DNA from: an uncultured Bacilli bacterium | Lineage (GTDB): Bacteria > Bacillota_I > Bacilli_A > RF39 > UBA660 | NCBI GenBank assembly: GCA_944363685.1 | Contig: CALVUV010000001.1 | Span: 1-40,296 of the forward strand | DNA length: 40,296 bases | Reading direction: 5' to 3' | Part shown: positions 1 to 8,474 of the stretch, piece by piece | Numbering within the stretch: the stretch's first letter is position 1 | How the letters are laid out: every line of letters begins with the position of its first letter | The notes under the pieces: generated by a model | The model's database searches: none | What the model was told of the DNA's origin: nothing | The model's input: the letters and a program-made list of their open reading frames with translations, nothing else | Program-made: the position numbers and the translations under genes

Positions 1-12
1 ATCGTGTAACAT
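1..12 (-). CDS. start of an unidentified gene (4 codons only)
   Basis: On the minus strand an AAGGAG ribosome binding site lies about 8 nt before an ATG at position 12, and the reading frame (M-L-H-D) runs off the window. It would be the next gene after the sirA-like gene, on the same strand. In Bacillus subtilis the gene after tkt-sirA is yneF, but four residues cannot support that name. Confidence 0.35.
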
Positions 13-56
13 AATAACACTCTCCTTACAACAATATATTACCTTAAATTAGAAAA

Positions 57-482
57 TTAAACAAGAATTTTCTTACTTTCTAAAAAGAAATAATCTTGAT
101 TTTTAAAATCAACAGCAAAATAAGTATTATTAATACTATTCAAAACATCTAAAAAGAAACAGTCATAATAATTAGTTCTAACTAGCATATAAGCACGTTT
201 TACCACTAAAGTACTGATCTCATCATGAGCAGGATTATTATAGTAATGTGTCTCTTTTTTCTTACTATAAGGTATACTCTGATGATATTTAACAAATAAA
301 TATCTATCTGTCTTATCTTTATCTATTTTCTTAGTTAATTGTCTAAAAAGACTATATCCATAATTTAATTCTTCTTTTTTTAAAGTATAAATCTGTTCAA
401 AGATATTATATAGTATACTAGGTTTATCCATATATAGATTCTTAAATTCATCTTTAAGTTCAAAAATAAAAAACTCTCTCAT
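57..482 (-). CDS. sirA: SirA-like inhibitor of replication initiation
   Basis: A 141-residue protein that resembles Bacillus SirA (about 148 aa) in length and in both ends: an N-terminus of the type REFFIFELKDEF, and a C-terminus FAVDFKNQDYFFL that matches the family's FLAIDF-N-YGWL ending. In B. subtilis SirA binds DnaA domain I and blocks new rounds of replication when sporulation begins. Position supports the call: it follows tkt by about 50 nt on the same strand, as in Bacillus. An upstream in-frame ATG at 494 is possible, but a GGTGAT ribosome binding site just before ATG 482 favours the shorter form. Recognition is by eye and similarity is moderate. Whether it acts in sporulation here is unknown, because no sporulation gene is visible in the window. 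Confidence 0.7.
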   Translation of the reverse strand: MREFFIFELKDEFKNLYMDKPSILYNIFEQIYTLKKEELNYGYSLFRQLTKKIDKDKTDRYLFVKYHQSIPYSKKKETHYYNNPAHDEISTLVVKRAYMLVRTNYYDCFFLDVLNSINNTYFAVDFKNQDYFFLESKKILV

Positions 483-532
483 TATAATCACCATCTTAAC
501 TATAACAAGAAAGTTTAGAAAAATTTGTCGAA

Positions 533-2515
533 TTATTTAATTATCTCTTCTATTTTTAAAGCAATTTCTTCACTAGTAAAATGATACTTAGCATTTATAT
601 CATCACAAGATCCACTAGCACCAAAATTATCTACTGTAAACAAATAATTATCATTATAAGCAAAGCGATACCATGAATAAGCAGATGATTTTTCTATTAT
701 AAATTTCTTTATACCAATAGGTAGTAATTCTTCTTTTTCTTCATCACTTAATAGGTTAAATCTCTCAATACTTGGCATTGATACTATTCTAAAGTCATAA
801 CCTTTTTCAAATAAAGCATTAACTACTAGAAAAGCAAGATCTACTTCTTCTCCTGTTGCAATAATAACACCATCTAGTTTTCTTTCTTCTTGTTTTATAA
901 CATAAGCTCCCTTAGCTACATTAGGAACAGAAGATGTTTCTCTTATTTTAGTCTGATTACGTCCTAAAATAATACAAGCAGGTTTATTATTCTCAAAAAT
1001 AGTTTTATAAGTACCAATAACTTCATTACTATCACTCGGTCTAAATACATCCAAATTAGGTGTTGCCCTAAGTCCTACTAATTGTTCAACCGCTTGATGA
1101 GTTGGTCCATCCTCTCCTACAGTAATTGAATCATGAGTAAAGATATAAGTAACTGGTAAATTCATAAGACAAGATAATCTTAAAGCAGGTTTTAAATAGT
1201 CACTAAAGGTTAAATAAGTAGATACAAAAGGACGATAACCTGATAATGCAAGACCATTAGCAATAGATGCCATAGCTGCTTCTCTTACGCCAAAGAAGAT
1301 ATTTCTACCGTTATAATCATCTGAAGAAAAGTCTCCTTTATCTGTTAGATATGTTAGAGTTGAACTAGATAGATCTGCTGCTCCTCCAAATATTAATTTA
1401 CTAGAGTTAGCAAGAGAATTTAACACTTTACTACTAGCTTTTCTCAACGATTCAACTCTTTCTTCTGGATAAGCATAATCTAGACTAGTTAATTCTATCT
1501 TTTTATCATTAGAAATTATTGAATCTAATAACTCTTTAGTCTTATCATCAAGATTATTATATTTTTCATTAAATTCATCTTCTAAATTACTACATCTATC
1601 ATCTATAAGCTTTTGAAAATCTTCTAAAGCTTCATTAGATATTGTAAATGGTATATCTCTTAATCCTAACTCATTCTTAATACTAGTAATATCTTCATCA
1701 TCTAGTGGTTTACCATGAACTATATTTTTACCAGCATTACGAGAATATTTTCCTATTGTTGTCTTTACTTGAATTAAACTAGGCAAATCACTATTCTTAG
1801 CATCTTTAATTGCTTTATCAATCTCTTTAATATCATCACTAACAGTACTAACATTAAATCCCATAGCCTTAAATCTAGATTCTATATCATCAGTAAATGT
1901 TTTCTTAGTATCACTATCAAGACATACATGATTAGAGTCATATAAAAGTATTAAGTTATTAAGTTTAAGATTACCTGCAAGTGATAAGGCTTCATAACTA
2001 ACCCCTTCCATTAAATCTCCATCGCCACATAAACAATATACTTTATAGTCAATAATATTATTTTTCTTATCATTAATTAAAGCTTCTGTATGTTTTTCAG
2101 CGATAGCCATACCAACAGCCATGGCAACTCCTTGACCTAAAGGACCAGTTGTCGCATCAACTCCAGGTGTAACACCATATTCAGGATGACCTGGGGTAAT
2201 AGAATCTATTTTTCTAAAGTTCTTTAAATCATCTAGTTCTATATTAAATCCAGCCATTGCAAGAGTTGCATAAAGTAAAGCAGACCCATGTCCTGCGCTC
2301 ATAACAAACCTATCCCTATTAAAAAAGTTAGAGTTATCTTTAGAAAATCTTAAATGATGAGCATAAATAGTATAAATAATGGAAGCAGCCCCTAGAACAA
2401 TACCAGGATGCCCACTATTCGCTTCATGAATCATATCAATACCTAATCCTCTTATCTGATTAACAATCCTTTCTTCATTAATATTATCTTCACTACTTTT
2501 TGTAAAAGCTAGCAT
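533..2515 (-). CDS. tkt: transketolase
   Basis: A 660-residue transketolase, full length for the family. It is a thiamine-diphosphate enzyme of the non-oxidative pentose phosphate pathway that moves two-carbon units between sugar phosphates in the cytoplasm. Visible marks: the N-terminal HEANSGHPG motif, the GPLGQG segment, the ThDP/metal motif GDGDLMEG around residue 165, and the pyrimidine-domain EDGPTHQAVEQL motif followed by FRPSD. The ATG at 2515 has an AAGGAG site 7-8 nt upstream and a good promoter further up. It is the first gene of a tkt-sirA unit and is divergent from tRNA-Thr. Confidence 0.97.
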   Translation of the reverse strand: MLAFTKSSEDNINEERIVNQIRGLGIDMIHEANSGHPGIVLGAASIIYTIYAHHLRFSKDNSNFFNRDRFVMSAGHGSALLYATLAMAGFNIELDDLKNFRKIDSITPGHPEYGVTPGVDATTGPLGQGVAMAVGMAIAEKHTEALINDKKNNIIDYKVYCLCGDGDLMEGVSYEALSLAGNLKLNNLILLYDSNHVCLDSDTKKTFTDDIESRFKAMGFNVSTVSDDIKEIDKAIKDAKNSDLPSLIQVKTTIGKYSRNAGKNIVHGKPLDDEDITSIKNELGLRDIPFTISNEALEDFQKLIDDRCSNLEDEFNEKYNNLDDKTKELLDSIISNDKKIELTSLDYAYPEERVESLRKASSKVLNSLANSSKLIFGGAADLSSSTLTYLTDKGDFSSDDYNGRNIFFGVREAAMASIANGLALSGYRPFVSTYLTFSDYLKPALRLSCLMNLPVTYIFTHDSITVGEDGPTHQAVEQLVGLRATPNLDVFRPSDSNEVIGTYKTIFENNKPACIILGRNQTKIRETSSVPNVAKGAYVIKQEERKLDGVIIATGEEVDLAFLVVNALFEKGYDFRIVSMPSIERFNLLSDEEKEELLPIGIKKFIIEKSSAYSWYRFAYNDNYLFTVDNFGASGSCDDINAKYHFTSEEIALKIEEIIK

Positions 2516-2538
2516 ATTATCACTCCTTAATTAATACT

Positions 2539-2566
2539 ATCATATCATATTTAAGAATTAAGTCAA
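2539..2566 (-). promoter_or_regulatory. sigma-A-type promoter of tkt
   Basis: On the minus strand TTGACT (2566-2561), a 16-nt spacer and TATGAT (2544-2539) sit directly ahead of the tkt ribosome binding site. The hexamers differ from consensus at one position each. Confidence 0.65.
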
Positions 2567-2576
2567 AAAAAGTTTA

Positions 2577-2605
2577 TTGATTATGTAAGGGAACTATGCT
2601 AAAAT
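2577..2605 (+). promoter_or_regulatory. sigma-A-type promoter of tRNA-Thr
   Basis: TTGATT (2577-2582), a 17-nt spacer and TAAAAT (2600-2605) lie 12 nt before the tRNA 5' end, a usual spacing for a tRNA promoter. It is divergent from the tkt promoter. Confidence 0.6.
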
Positions 2606-2617
2606 CTAGTTGTAGAT

Positions 2618-2691
2618 GCCGGTATAGTTTAGTGGTAAAACAGATCCTTGGTAAGGATCAGAGGTAAGTTCAATTCTTACTTCCGGCACCA
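2618..2691 (+). tRNA. tRNA-Thr(GGT)
   Basis: A 74-nt cloverleaf: acceptor GCCGGTA, D arm GTTT/AAAC with AGTGGTA loop, anticodon stem GATCC/GGATC with loop TTGGTAA (anticodon GGT), T arm GTAAG/CTTAC with loop TTCAATT, discriminator A and an encoded CCA. The acceptor has an unusual T6-T67 mismatch; the other six pairs are canonical. Everything 3' of it up to about 10.3 kb looks like accessory DNA, so the tRNA may be an integration site. Confidence 0.92.
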
Positions 2692-2736
2692 GTAAGCAAT
2701 CTGTCCGAACTTTTATAGTTAAGGGCTTAAATATAC

Positions 2737-2770
2737 AAGTATCAATTTCTAAGGAAGTTGGTACTTTTTT
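2737..2770 (+). terminator. intrinsic terminator after tRNA-Thr
   Basis: A 13-bp stem (AAGTATCAATTTC pairing with GAAGTTGGTACTT, two G-T pairs), a 4-nt loop and a run of T. It can end the tRNA transcript before the small gene at 2800. Confidence 0.75.
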
Positions 2771-2799
2771 AGTGTTTAAGAAAGAAAGGACAGGTTTAA

Positions 2800-3075
2800 A
2801 TGGTAAATATTATAAAGGAAAAATTGGAAATTGATAACGAATTAAAGAAAAAAATTGAATTTATATGTAGTTTTTGTAATACTACTCCAATTATTATTAA
2901 TGGTAATATAAGAAAAATTAATAAAACAAATTTAAATTATATTGAACCTCATAGAATAATTATTAAAGGTATTACATTTCTAGCATTTAATTATTCTAAT
3001 GAAATATTTGTTGAAAATTTATCTAAAAACATTAAATTATCAGATTTAGAGACCTATATAAAACAAATAAACTAA
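2800..3075 (+). CDS. small unidentified protein (91 aa)
   Basis: I do not recognise this protein. It is hydrophilic, begins with a charged helix-like stretch (residues 4-25), has two cysteines four apart (CSFC type, about residues 24-27) and no membrane segment. An AAAGGACAGG site lies about 7 nt before the ATG. It is the first ORF after tRNA-Thr and its terminator, so if the downstream DNA is an integrated element this would be its first gene. Possible roles (regulator or excision factor) are speculation; no helix-turn-helix is obvious. Confidence 0.6.
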   Translation: MVNIIKEKLEIDNELKKKIEFICSFCNTTPIIINGNIRKINKTNLNYIEPHRIIIKGITFLAFNYSNEIFVENLSKNIKLSDLETYIKQIN

Positions 3076-3162
3076 TTATATATAAATATACCAACTTCTT
3101 CTAAAATCACCTTTAAATAGGCAAAAAATGGGAATTATGTCTTGATTTTGCATCAGAAAAAA

Positions 3163-3191
3163 TTGACACCTATAGGTTTTTATGATATAGT
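3163..3191 (+). promoter_or_regulatory. strong sigma-A-type promoter
   Basis: A perfect TTGACA (3163-3168), a 17-nt spacer and TATAGT (3186-3191), followed by an AAGGGGGAT ribosome binding site for the gene at 3216. Confidence 0.75.
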
Positions 3192-3215
3192 AATCCTCAA
3201 TTTAAGGGGGATATT

Positions 3216-3794
3216 ATGGAAAAGAAAGATTCTTTATTAATGTTAAAATATATGATATCAGAGGGATTTAATCCTAACAATTATGAAAGAATATTAGAAT
3301 TATTACAATCGGCACCACTATCATTATCAAAAAATTTAACAGAGTATAATCCATATTTATTATCTAATAAAGTAGTTTATTCAGAATTAGATGAGTATGG
3401 TATTGATGGAGCATATGGTTATTTGGAAGATAGTGAAATTTTGGTTCCTAAATCAATTTATAATGATAATCATTTTTTATATTCACCAGTAAAAAGATTG
3501 TATCCAAAACATAGTTATGGTGCACCAACTATTGATGAATTTGGAACTGTTATCTTTTTGGAGGATACATTAGAGGCAAAAACTAATGAAATCTATAATG
3601 CTATTAAGAATAGTTTAAATTTCAAAGATTTATATTTTGGATTTATCACAGAAATGTATCCACAAATAGATTATGGCGATCAAAGATTAGTATATGTGTT
3701 CCACCAATTAATGAATCAGTCAGATGGTTATAAATTATCATATGAAACAATTAGTGAAGAAAATAAAAAACTATATTTAATTAAGAAGAAATAG
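3216..3794 (+). CDS. unidentified 192-aa protein upstream of the recombinase
   Basis: Not recognised. It is a soluble protein rich in Tyr, Asn and Leu with no signal peptide or membrane segment. The N-terminal 60 residues look helical and the centre (about 90-160) looks mixed alpha/beta. It has its own strong promoter and AAGGGGG ribosome binding site and is closed by an intrinsic terminator that overlaps its stop codon, so it is a single-gene unit. Its place between tRNA-Thr and a large serine recombinase makes it probable cargo of the mobile element. Confidence 0.75.
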   Translation: MEKKDSLLMLKYMISEGFNPNNYERILELLQSAPLSLSKNLTEYNPYLLSNKVVYSELDEYGIDGAYGYLEDSEILVPKSIYNDNHFLYSPVKRLYPKHSYGAPTIDEFGTVIFLEDTLEAKTNEIYNAIKNSLNFKDLYFGFITEMYPQIDYGDQRLVYVFHQLMNQSDGYKLSYETISEENKKLYLIKKK

Positions 3795-3839
3795 AGGTGC
3801 AAAGACATAAAACCTAGTGTCTTTGTCGCCTCTTTTTTT
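3794..3839 (+). terminator. intrinsic terminator
   Basis: GAGG-TG-CAAAGACA pairs with TGTCTTTG-TC-GCCTC, followed by seven T. It begins at the stop codon of the 192-aa gene and ends about 30 nt before the recombinase start. Confidence 0.8.
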
Positions 3840-3867
3840 GATGAAAAATAAGAAAGGATTAAAGTTT

Positions 3868-5721
3868 ATGAATGAAGAAAAGAAAATTGCTGGAATATAC
3901 ATAAGGGTTAGTACTGAAGATCAAGCCAGAGAGGGTTTTAGTTTGCCAGAGCAAGAAAAAAGACTTCGTGCTATGTGTGAATATAAAGGTTATGAGATTT
4001 ATAAAGTTTATAAAGATGCTGGAATAAGTGCAAAAACCGGAAATAAACGACCAGCATTTGAAGAATTAAAAGAAGATATTAAAAATAAAAAATGTAATAC
4101 TATTGTAGTTTTAAAACTAGATAGACTTACAAGAAGTGTTTATGACTGGGAAAACATAATGAAATTTTTAGAAGAAAATAATGCTTACCTAGATTGTGCA
4201 AATGATGATATAAATACTACTAATGCAAATGGCAGAATGGTTGCAAGACTACTTACAACAGTATCACAAAATGAAATAGAAAGAACAAGTGAGAGAACTA
4301 AAATAGGTTTGGCAGGCGCAATAAAAGTTGGAAATATTCCAAACAAAGCCCCATTTGGCTATAAACATGTAAATAAAAAACTTGTTATAGATCCACTTAC
4401 AAAAGATGAAGTAATAAGAATATTTAATTTATATTTTGAGGGTAATTCCTATCAAACTATTACTAATATTTATAATAATGAAAAGGTATTTGGAAAAACA
4501 AATTGGTGTGATAGTACAATTTTAAGAATACTCGAAAATGAGATTTATAAAGGAGATTATGTGCATGGCAAAAAGACAAATCATGCTACTTATTATAAAA
4601 ATGTTGTAGAACCATTAGTATCTAAAGAATTATGGGAAGAATGCCAAGTACAAAAGAGAAAAAACTCTAGAAATTATAAACGAGATAAAGAATACTTATT
4701 CTTACAAAAGTTAAGATGTCCTAAATGTGGAAGGATATTAGGTGGCAATGCAACAAGAAAGAAAAATGGTAAAGTATATTATTACTATCAATGTAATGTT
4801 TGTAAAATAACAATTAAAGAAACAAAAATAGAAGATGCAGTTAAAACATTACTTGCTGATATTTTAGAATATGATAATGTTGTTAATGAATTTTTTCTAC
4901 CAGTATTAAAATCTAAAATAGATAATCCAAAAGAAGAATTAAGTAAAGAACTAAAAAAACTAAATAATAAAAAAGAAAGAATCAAAAAAGCATATATTGA
5001 TTCCCTATTTACAGAAGAAGAATTTAAAGAAGAAACTAAAATAATTGAAGAACAAGTCGAACTTATCAATTCAAAACTATTAGAAAACGAACAAGCAGAA
5101 CAATTAAACTTTACTATCAATGATATTCTATTAAAAAGAGATATGGACTTTATTAATAAAGTAAAACTCCCTATTTCCTATTATGCTTTTAATGAAAACT
5201 GGGACTTACTTGATAGGGCAACTAAAGCAGATATAGTTATGAGATATATTGATGATGTTGACCTTGAAATGAAAGATAATAATTACGAAATTAAACAAGT
5301 TAATTTTAGAAGTACCTTTTATAGTGATTTTGAAGAATTATATAAGCAAGGATATATTGATAAGCAAAGACCACTTACTTATGACTTTAATGGTATATGT
5401 GTAGATAATGTTGTTAGATATAGTGAGTACTTACCTATAAAGGATGTATTGCAACATTTATGTAGATTAAACGAATATTATGAAGTAAATTTTTACAAAG
5501 GTACACTTTATAAAGAAACTGAAAAATTAGATATGTTTCCACTTCAAAAAAATGAAGTGCCAATTAGAATATTCCCATTACAAGAAAATAATAATGGCAA
5601 TAAAGATTATGTATCAATGGGAATGTTTGCTACAAAGAACAATCCTAATGATATAAAAGTTAATATTAGAGATGTGTTTGAAACAATACCAGATAATGTT
5701 AATGAAGAAGATTTTTGTTAA
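3868..5721 (+). CDS. large serine recombinase (integrase/transposase type)
   Basis: A 617-residue large serine recombinase that would catalyse site-specific integration and excision through a Ser-DNA intermediate. Order of parts: resolvase catalytic domain with the nucleophile Ser15 in GIYIRVST and the KLDRLTRS motif (about residues 85-95); recombinase DNA-binding domain (about 160-270); zinc ribbon with CPKC and CNVC pairs (about 290-320); a long charged coiled coil (about 350-420); and a variable C-terminus ending in Cys. An in-frame ATG at 3817 overlaps the preceding terminator, while ATG 3868 has GAAAGGA about 9 nt upstream and begins just before the domain, so I use it. It appears intact. 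The attachment sites are not proven; tRNA-like repeats nearby are described separately. Confidence 0.95.
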   Translation: MNEEKKIAGIYIRVSTEDQAREGFSLPEQEKRLRAMCEYKGYEIYKVYKDAGISAKTGNKRPAFEELKEDIKNKKCNTIVVLKLDRLTRSVYDWENIMKFLEENNAYLDCANDDINTTNANGRMVARLLTTVSQNEIERTSERTKIGLAGAIKVGNIPNKAPFGYKHVNKKLVIDPLTKDEVIRIFNLYFEGNSYQTITNIYNNEKVFGKTNWCDSTILRILENEIYKGDYVHGKKTNHATYYKNVVEPLVSKELWEECQVQKRKNSRNYKRDKEYLFLQKLRCPKCGRILGGNATRKKNGKVYYYYQCNVCKITIKETKIEDAVKTLLADILEYDNVVNEFFLPVLKSKIDNPKEELSKELKKLNNKKERIKKAYIDSLFTEEEFKEETKIIEEQVELINSKLLENEQAEQLNFTINDILLKRDMDFINKVKLPISYYAFNENWDLLDRATKADIVMRYIDDVDLEMKDNNYEIKQVNFRSTFYSDFEELYKQGYIDKQRPLTYDFNGICVDNVVRYSEYLPIKDVLQHLCRLNEYYEVNFYKGTLYKETEKLDMFPLQKNEVPIRIFPLQENNNGNKDYVSMGMFATKNNPNDIKVNIRDVFETIPDNVNEEDFC

Positions 5722-5861
5722 CTTTTTCTAAAAAAGTTATAACAATCGTGGTAAGTTTTGTTTGCAAAGCAAATGAAATTAGCGATAGATTGTTTAAAAG
5801 TCTTATGTAGTTTTATTCCATTACGAAGTTTTGGAATATTACGAAATAAGACAGGTGGATT

Positions 5862-5931
5862 CTAAGGTTGCCTAAACCTTAGCCCCCATATTTTGATATA
5901 AACAACGTGCAATGTCAAAATATATAGGGGG
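5862..5931 (+). other. oriT-like inverted repeats upstream of the relaxase
   Basis: Two inverted repeats lie just before the mobilisation gene: a perfect 8-bp pair CTAAGGTT/AACCTTAG (5862-5869 and 5875-5882), and a larger pair CCCCC-ATATTTTGA (5883-5896) with TCAAAATAT-ATA-GGGGG (5915-5931). The loop between the arms of the second pair contains AACGTGCAATG. MobV relaxases nick origins built this way next to their own gene. The position of the nick is not determined. Confidence 0.6.
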
Positions 5932-5940
5932 TTAGAGATT

Positions 5941-5969
5941 TTGACAAACCAAAATTACCCTACTATAAA
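5941..5969 (+). promoter_or_regulatory. promoter of the relaxase gene
   Basis: A perfect TTGACA (5941-5946), a 17-nt spacer and TATAAA (5964-5969). Because the TTG of this -35 box is the only candidate start in the longer reading frame, the promoter argues that translation starts at ATG 6007 instead. It sits directly after the oriT-like repeats, so relaxase binding could repress it. Confidence 0.7.
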
Positions 5970-6006
5970 TAGTAGGACTCTTGTTTATAAAGGCGGTTAT
6001 AAAAAT

Positions 6007-7359
6007 ATGGATGATAAGGAAGAATTATCTTATTCGTTACATTTAAGTAATGATAAAAATAAATCAAAGAAAGCAAGAAGAAGTGTAAAAAATACTGAAA
6101 CTGGAACTACTTCTCTATCTAATAATGCAATACAAAATCATCAGCAATTATCAAAAGTTGATAAACATAATTTACGAAAATATGATGATGATAAAGAATT
6201 AATCTACACGATTAGAGGTACTTCATCTATTGTAGAAGATACTAAAAATTTGTATCTAGAATTGTTTGAAAATGCAAGAATTAAATACAACGAAAAACAA
6301 ACTAGAAATGATAGAAAGATAGAAAACTATTTTAATCATATCTCAAATGATAATAAAAGAGATCTTGCTTGTGAGATTATCATTGAACTTGGCGACATGG
6401 ATTTTTGGGTTGATAAAGATGATAAATTTAAGCATAAAATGATAGAAGTTTTTAGAGAACAAATAGCAGATTTAGAAGAAGTTGTACCTAACTTTAAAAT
6501 AGCAAATGCCACCATTCATTTTGATGAATCTAGTCCACATTTACATATTGTTGGAGTGCCTTTTAAAGATAGAATGAAAAATGGTATGGAAAAACAAGTT
6601 GGTAAATCCGATGTCTTTAATAAAATAAGTTTAGTCAATATTCAAGATAAAATGAGAGAATATTGTATTAATTCGTTCAATAGAATTTATCATTTAAACT
6701 ATACTCTTAAAATAAAAGAAGAAGGTAGAAATGTTGATATTAATGTTGCAAATATGAATGAATATAAAAATTTCAAACAAGAACAAGAAAAATACAAAAA
6801 ACAACTAAAAGAATTAAATAGTAAAGCAGATGAATTACAAAATAAATCTAATGAGATTAATGGTATTATTGATAATTTAAAACCTACTATTATGAATAAA
6901 AGTAATTACACTATTTCAAATGAAGATGTAGATAAAATCAAAAAATATATAGAACAAACCAATGATACTACTTCTAATTTAAGAGATGCAAATGATATAA
7001 ATATAGTCTTACAAAAATATGAAGATGATTTAAGAGAACATTCTAATGAAGTTATAAATTTAAAAAAGAAAATTAAAACTCGTGATGATAGAATTGAAGA
7101 ATTAGAATATGATTTAAATGATGCTAACGAAACTATTGATGAGTTAGAAGACAAGGTATCAGAACTTCAAAATATAGTTGACTACTTTAAAAAGTTATGG
7201 AAAAAGTTTATAGAATTTTTACAAAACAAATTCTTTTCTAATGATAAATATGATGACTTTATAAACGATTTATATGATGAAGATATACTTGATGACAATG
7301 ACATTGAGATGATACAAAATAACAAAAATAATGATAAAAGTGATGATTTTGAAAGATAA
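6007..7359 (+). CDS. mobV: MobV-family relaxase (Pre/Mob)
   Basis: A 450-residue plasmid recombination/mobilisation enzyme. It would nick its oriT and stay covalently bound to the 5' end to start conjugative transfer with helper functions from another element. The N-terminus SYSLHLSNDKNKSKKARR is typical of the family, and the metal-binding motif HFDESSPHLH (HxDExxPHxH) is intact. From about residue 260 to the end the protein is a charged coiled coil (E/K/N/D rich), as in other MobV proteins. The start is ATG 6007 with AAAGGCGG upstream; the TTG at 5941 is part of the promoter. With the serine recombinase it marks the region as an integrative mobilisable element. Confidence 0.93.
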   Translation: MDDKEELSYSLHLSNDKNKSKKARRSVKNTETGTTSLSNNAIQNHQQLSKVDKHNLRKYDDDKELIYTIRGTSSIVEDTKNLYLELFENARIKYNEKQTRNDRKIENYFNHISNDNKRDLACEIIIELGDMDFWVDKDDKFKHKMIEVFREQIADLEEVVPNFKIANATIHFDESSPHLHIVGVPFKDRMKNGMEKQVGKSDVFNKISLVNIQDKMREYCINSFNRIYHLNYTLKIKEEGRNVDINVANMNEYKNFKQEQEKYKKQLKELNSKADELQNKSNEINGIIDNLKPTIMNKSNYTISNEDVDKIKKYIEQTNDTTSNLRDANDINIVLQKYEDDLREHSNEVINLKKKIKTRDDRIEELEYDLNDANETIDELEDKVSELQNIVDYFKKLWKKFIEFLQNKFFSNDKYDDFINDLYDEDILDDNDIEMIQNNKNNDKSDDFER

Positions 7360-7432
7360 TTGATAAAAATATGGTAAAATATATGTTAGATGGTTTAATA
7401 AGTTTAGTAAATTGTAGAAGGGATGGATATAG

Positions 7433-8269
7433 ATGGAAGAAATTGCTATTATTTCAGACATACATGGTAACTTAGAAGCATTACAAAAAGTCTTAGAAGA
7501 TATAGATAAAAGAAATATTAACCAAATAATTTGTCTAGGCGATATAATTGCTAAAGGAACTAATATGCATGAATGCTTAGAATTAGTAAAAAAAAGATGT
7601 AGCGTTATTATAAAGGGAAATTGTGAAGATTATTATTCTAGAAATGACATAGATATTAGTGAATTACCACAATCTAGTCAAATAAGAAGGAATTGGATAA
7701 GAGAAAAATTTAGTAATGAAGAATTATCTTATTTACAATCATTACCATTTTGTTATGAAATGTATATTAGTGGACGATTAGTAAGAATGCTTCATGCCCA
7801 TCCAAATGGAATAGATATTCATGTAGGGAATATTGATAAAATTGAAAATTTATATAGTATTTTTTTACCAAGTGAAAATACAATAACACAAGAAAAAGCA
7901 GATATAGTTTTATATGGACATTCTCATATGCAATATATGCAAAAATTATATAATAGAGTCTTAATTAATGTTGGTTCTGTTGGAAATTCTATTGATGTAT
8001 TTAGAAATGAAGAAAAGGATGCAAATATTAAAAACACCGTTAATGCAAATTATTTTATAATAAAAGGTAAAATGAATTCTAGAGATTATGATGTTTTTTC
8101 CTATGAATTTGTTAATATTCCATATGATATTGAAAAAGAAATTTCTAAAAATAAAGATAATGTTGATTTTGAAGATTATGAGGAAGAAATTAAATATGGA
8201 AGATATAGAGATATGCAAAAAGTTAAAAAAACTTTTAGTAACCGTGGAATAGACATTGATAAAATATAA
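7433..8269 (+). CDS. calcineurin-like metallophosphoesterase
   Basis: A 278-residue metallophosphoesterase with the dinuclear-metal motifs in order: SDIHGN (residues 8-13), GDII (about 37), a GNCED loop (about 65), HAHPN (about 120) and GHSHM (about 160), then GSVGNS. The arrangement is that of YfcE/PrpE-like phosphoesterases acting on phosphodiesters, dinucleotides or phosphoproteins; the substrate cannot be told. The last 60 residues are a charged extension beyond the core. It lies 74 nt after mobV with a GAAGGGATGG ribosome binding site, so it is probably cargo carried by the element, possibly co-transcribed with mobV. Confidence 0.88.
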   Translation: MEEIAIISDIHGNLEALQKVLEDIDKRNINQIICLGDIIAKGTNMHECLELVKKRCSVIIKGNCEDYYSRNDIDISELPQSSQIRRNWIREKFSNEELSYLQSLPFCYEMYISGRLVRMLHAHPNGIDIHVGNIDKIENLYSIFLPSENTITQEKADIVLYGHSHMQYMQKLYNRVLINVGSVGNSIDVFRNEEKDANIKNTVNANYFIIKGKMNSRDYDVFSYEFVNIPYDIEKEISKNKDNVDFEDYEEEIKYGRYRDMQKVKKTFSNRGIDIDKI

Positions 8270-8352
8270 ATAAGTGTTATAATTATATTAAGAAATTGAT
8301 ACAAATTTTGTATTGATTACTTACTTTAGCGAAAAAAAGTTTGAAATAACTT

Positions 8353-8370
8353 TCTTACTCGCACCAGATT
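8353..8370 (+). repeat. tRNA-end-like repeat, copy 2 (possible att remnant)
   Basis: TCTTACTCGCACCAGATT resembles the 3' end of tRNA-Thr (TTAC-TTC-CGGCACCAG at 2677-2692) and even more the copy near 10.28 kb. It lies in the 205-nt gap after the metallophosphoesterase gene, next to a GCGA/TCGC hairpin (8329-8362). It could mark the end of an inserted segment. The match is short and could be chance. Confidence 0.35.
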
Positions 8371-8417
8371 TTGATATCAAACTTATACTTTTCAATTTTT
8401 CATAATAGTTGATTAGT

Positions 8418-8446
8418 TTGAGTTTTATTATTTAAAATAATATAAT
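8418..8446 (+). promoter_or_regulatory. sigma-A-type promoter
   Basis: TTGAGT (8418-8423), a 17-nt spacer and a perfect TATAAT (8441-8446), followed by an AGGGGGGGAG ribosome binding site for the gene at 8475. Confidence 0.7.
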
Positions 8447-8474
8447 TTTTAGACTTTTTAGGGGGGGAGTAAAA

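Noticed and set aside
4788..5120. Open frames on the strand opposite to real genes (for example inside the recombinase, cysK, the surface proteins and the 19-20 kb gene)
   Set aside because: They lie within well-supported genes, lack ribosome binding sites and have low-complexity hydrophobic translations typical of AT-rich antisense frames.
5941..6006. Relaxase start at TTG 5941 giving 22 more residues
   Set aside because: The TTG is part of a perfect -35 box with a -10 at 17 nt; ATG 6007 has a ribosome binding site and the family starts near SYSLHLS.
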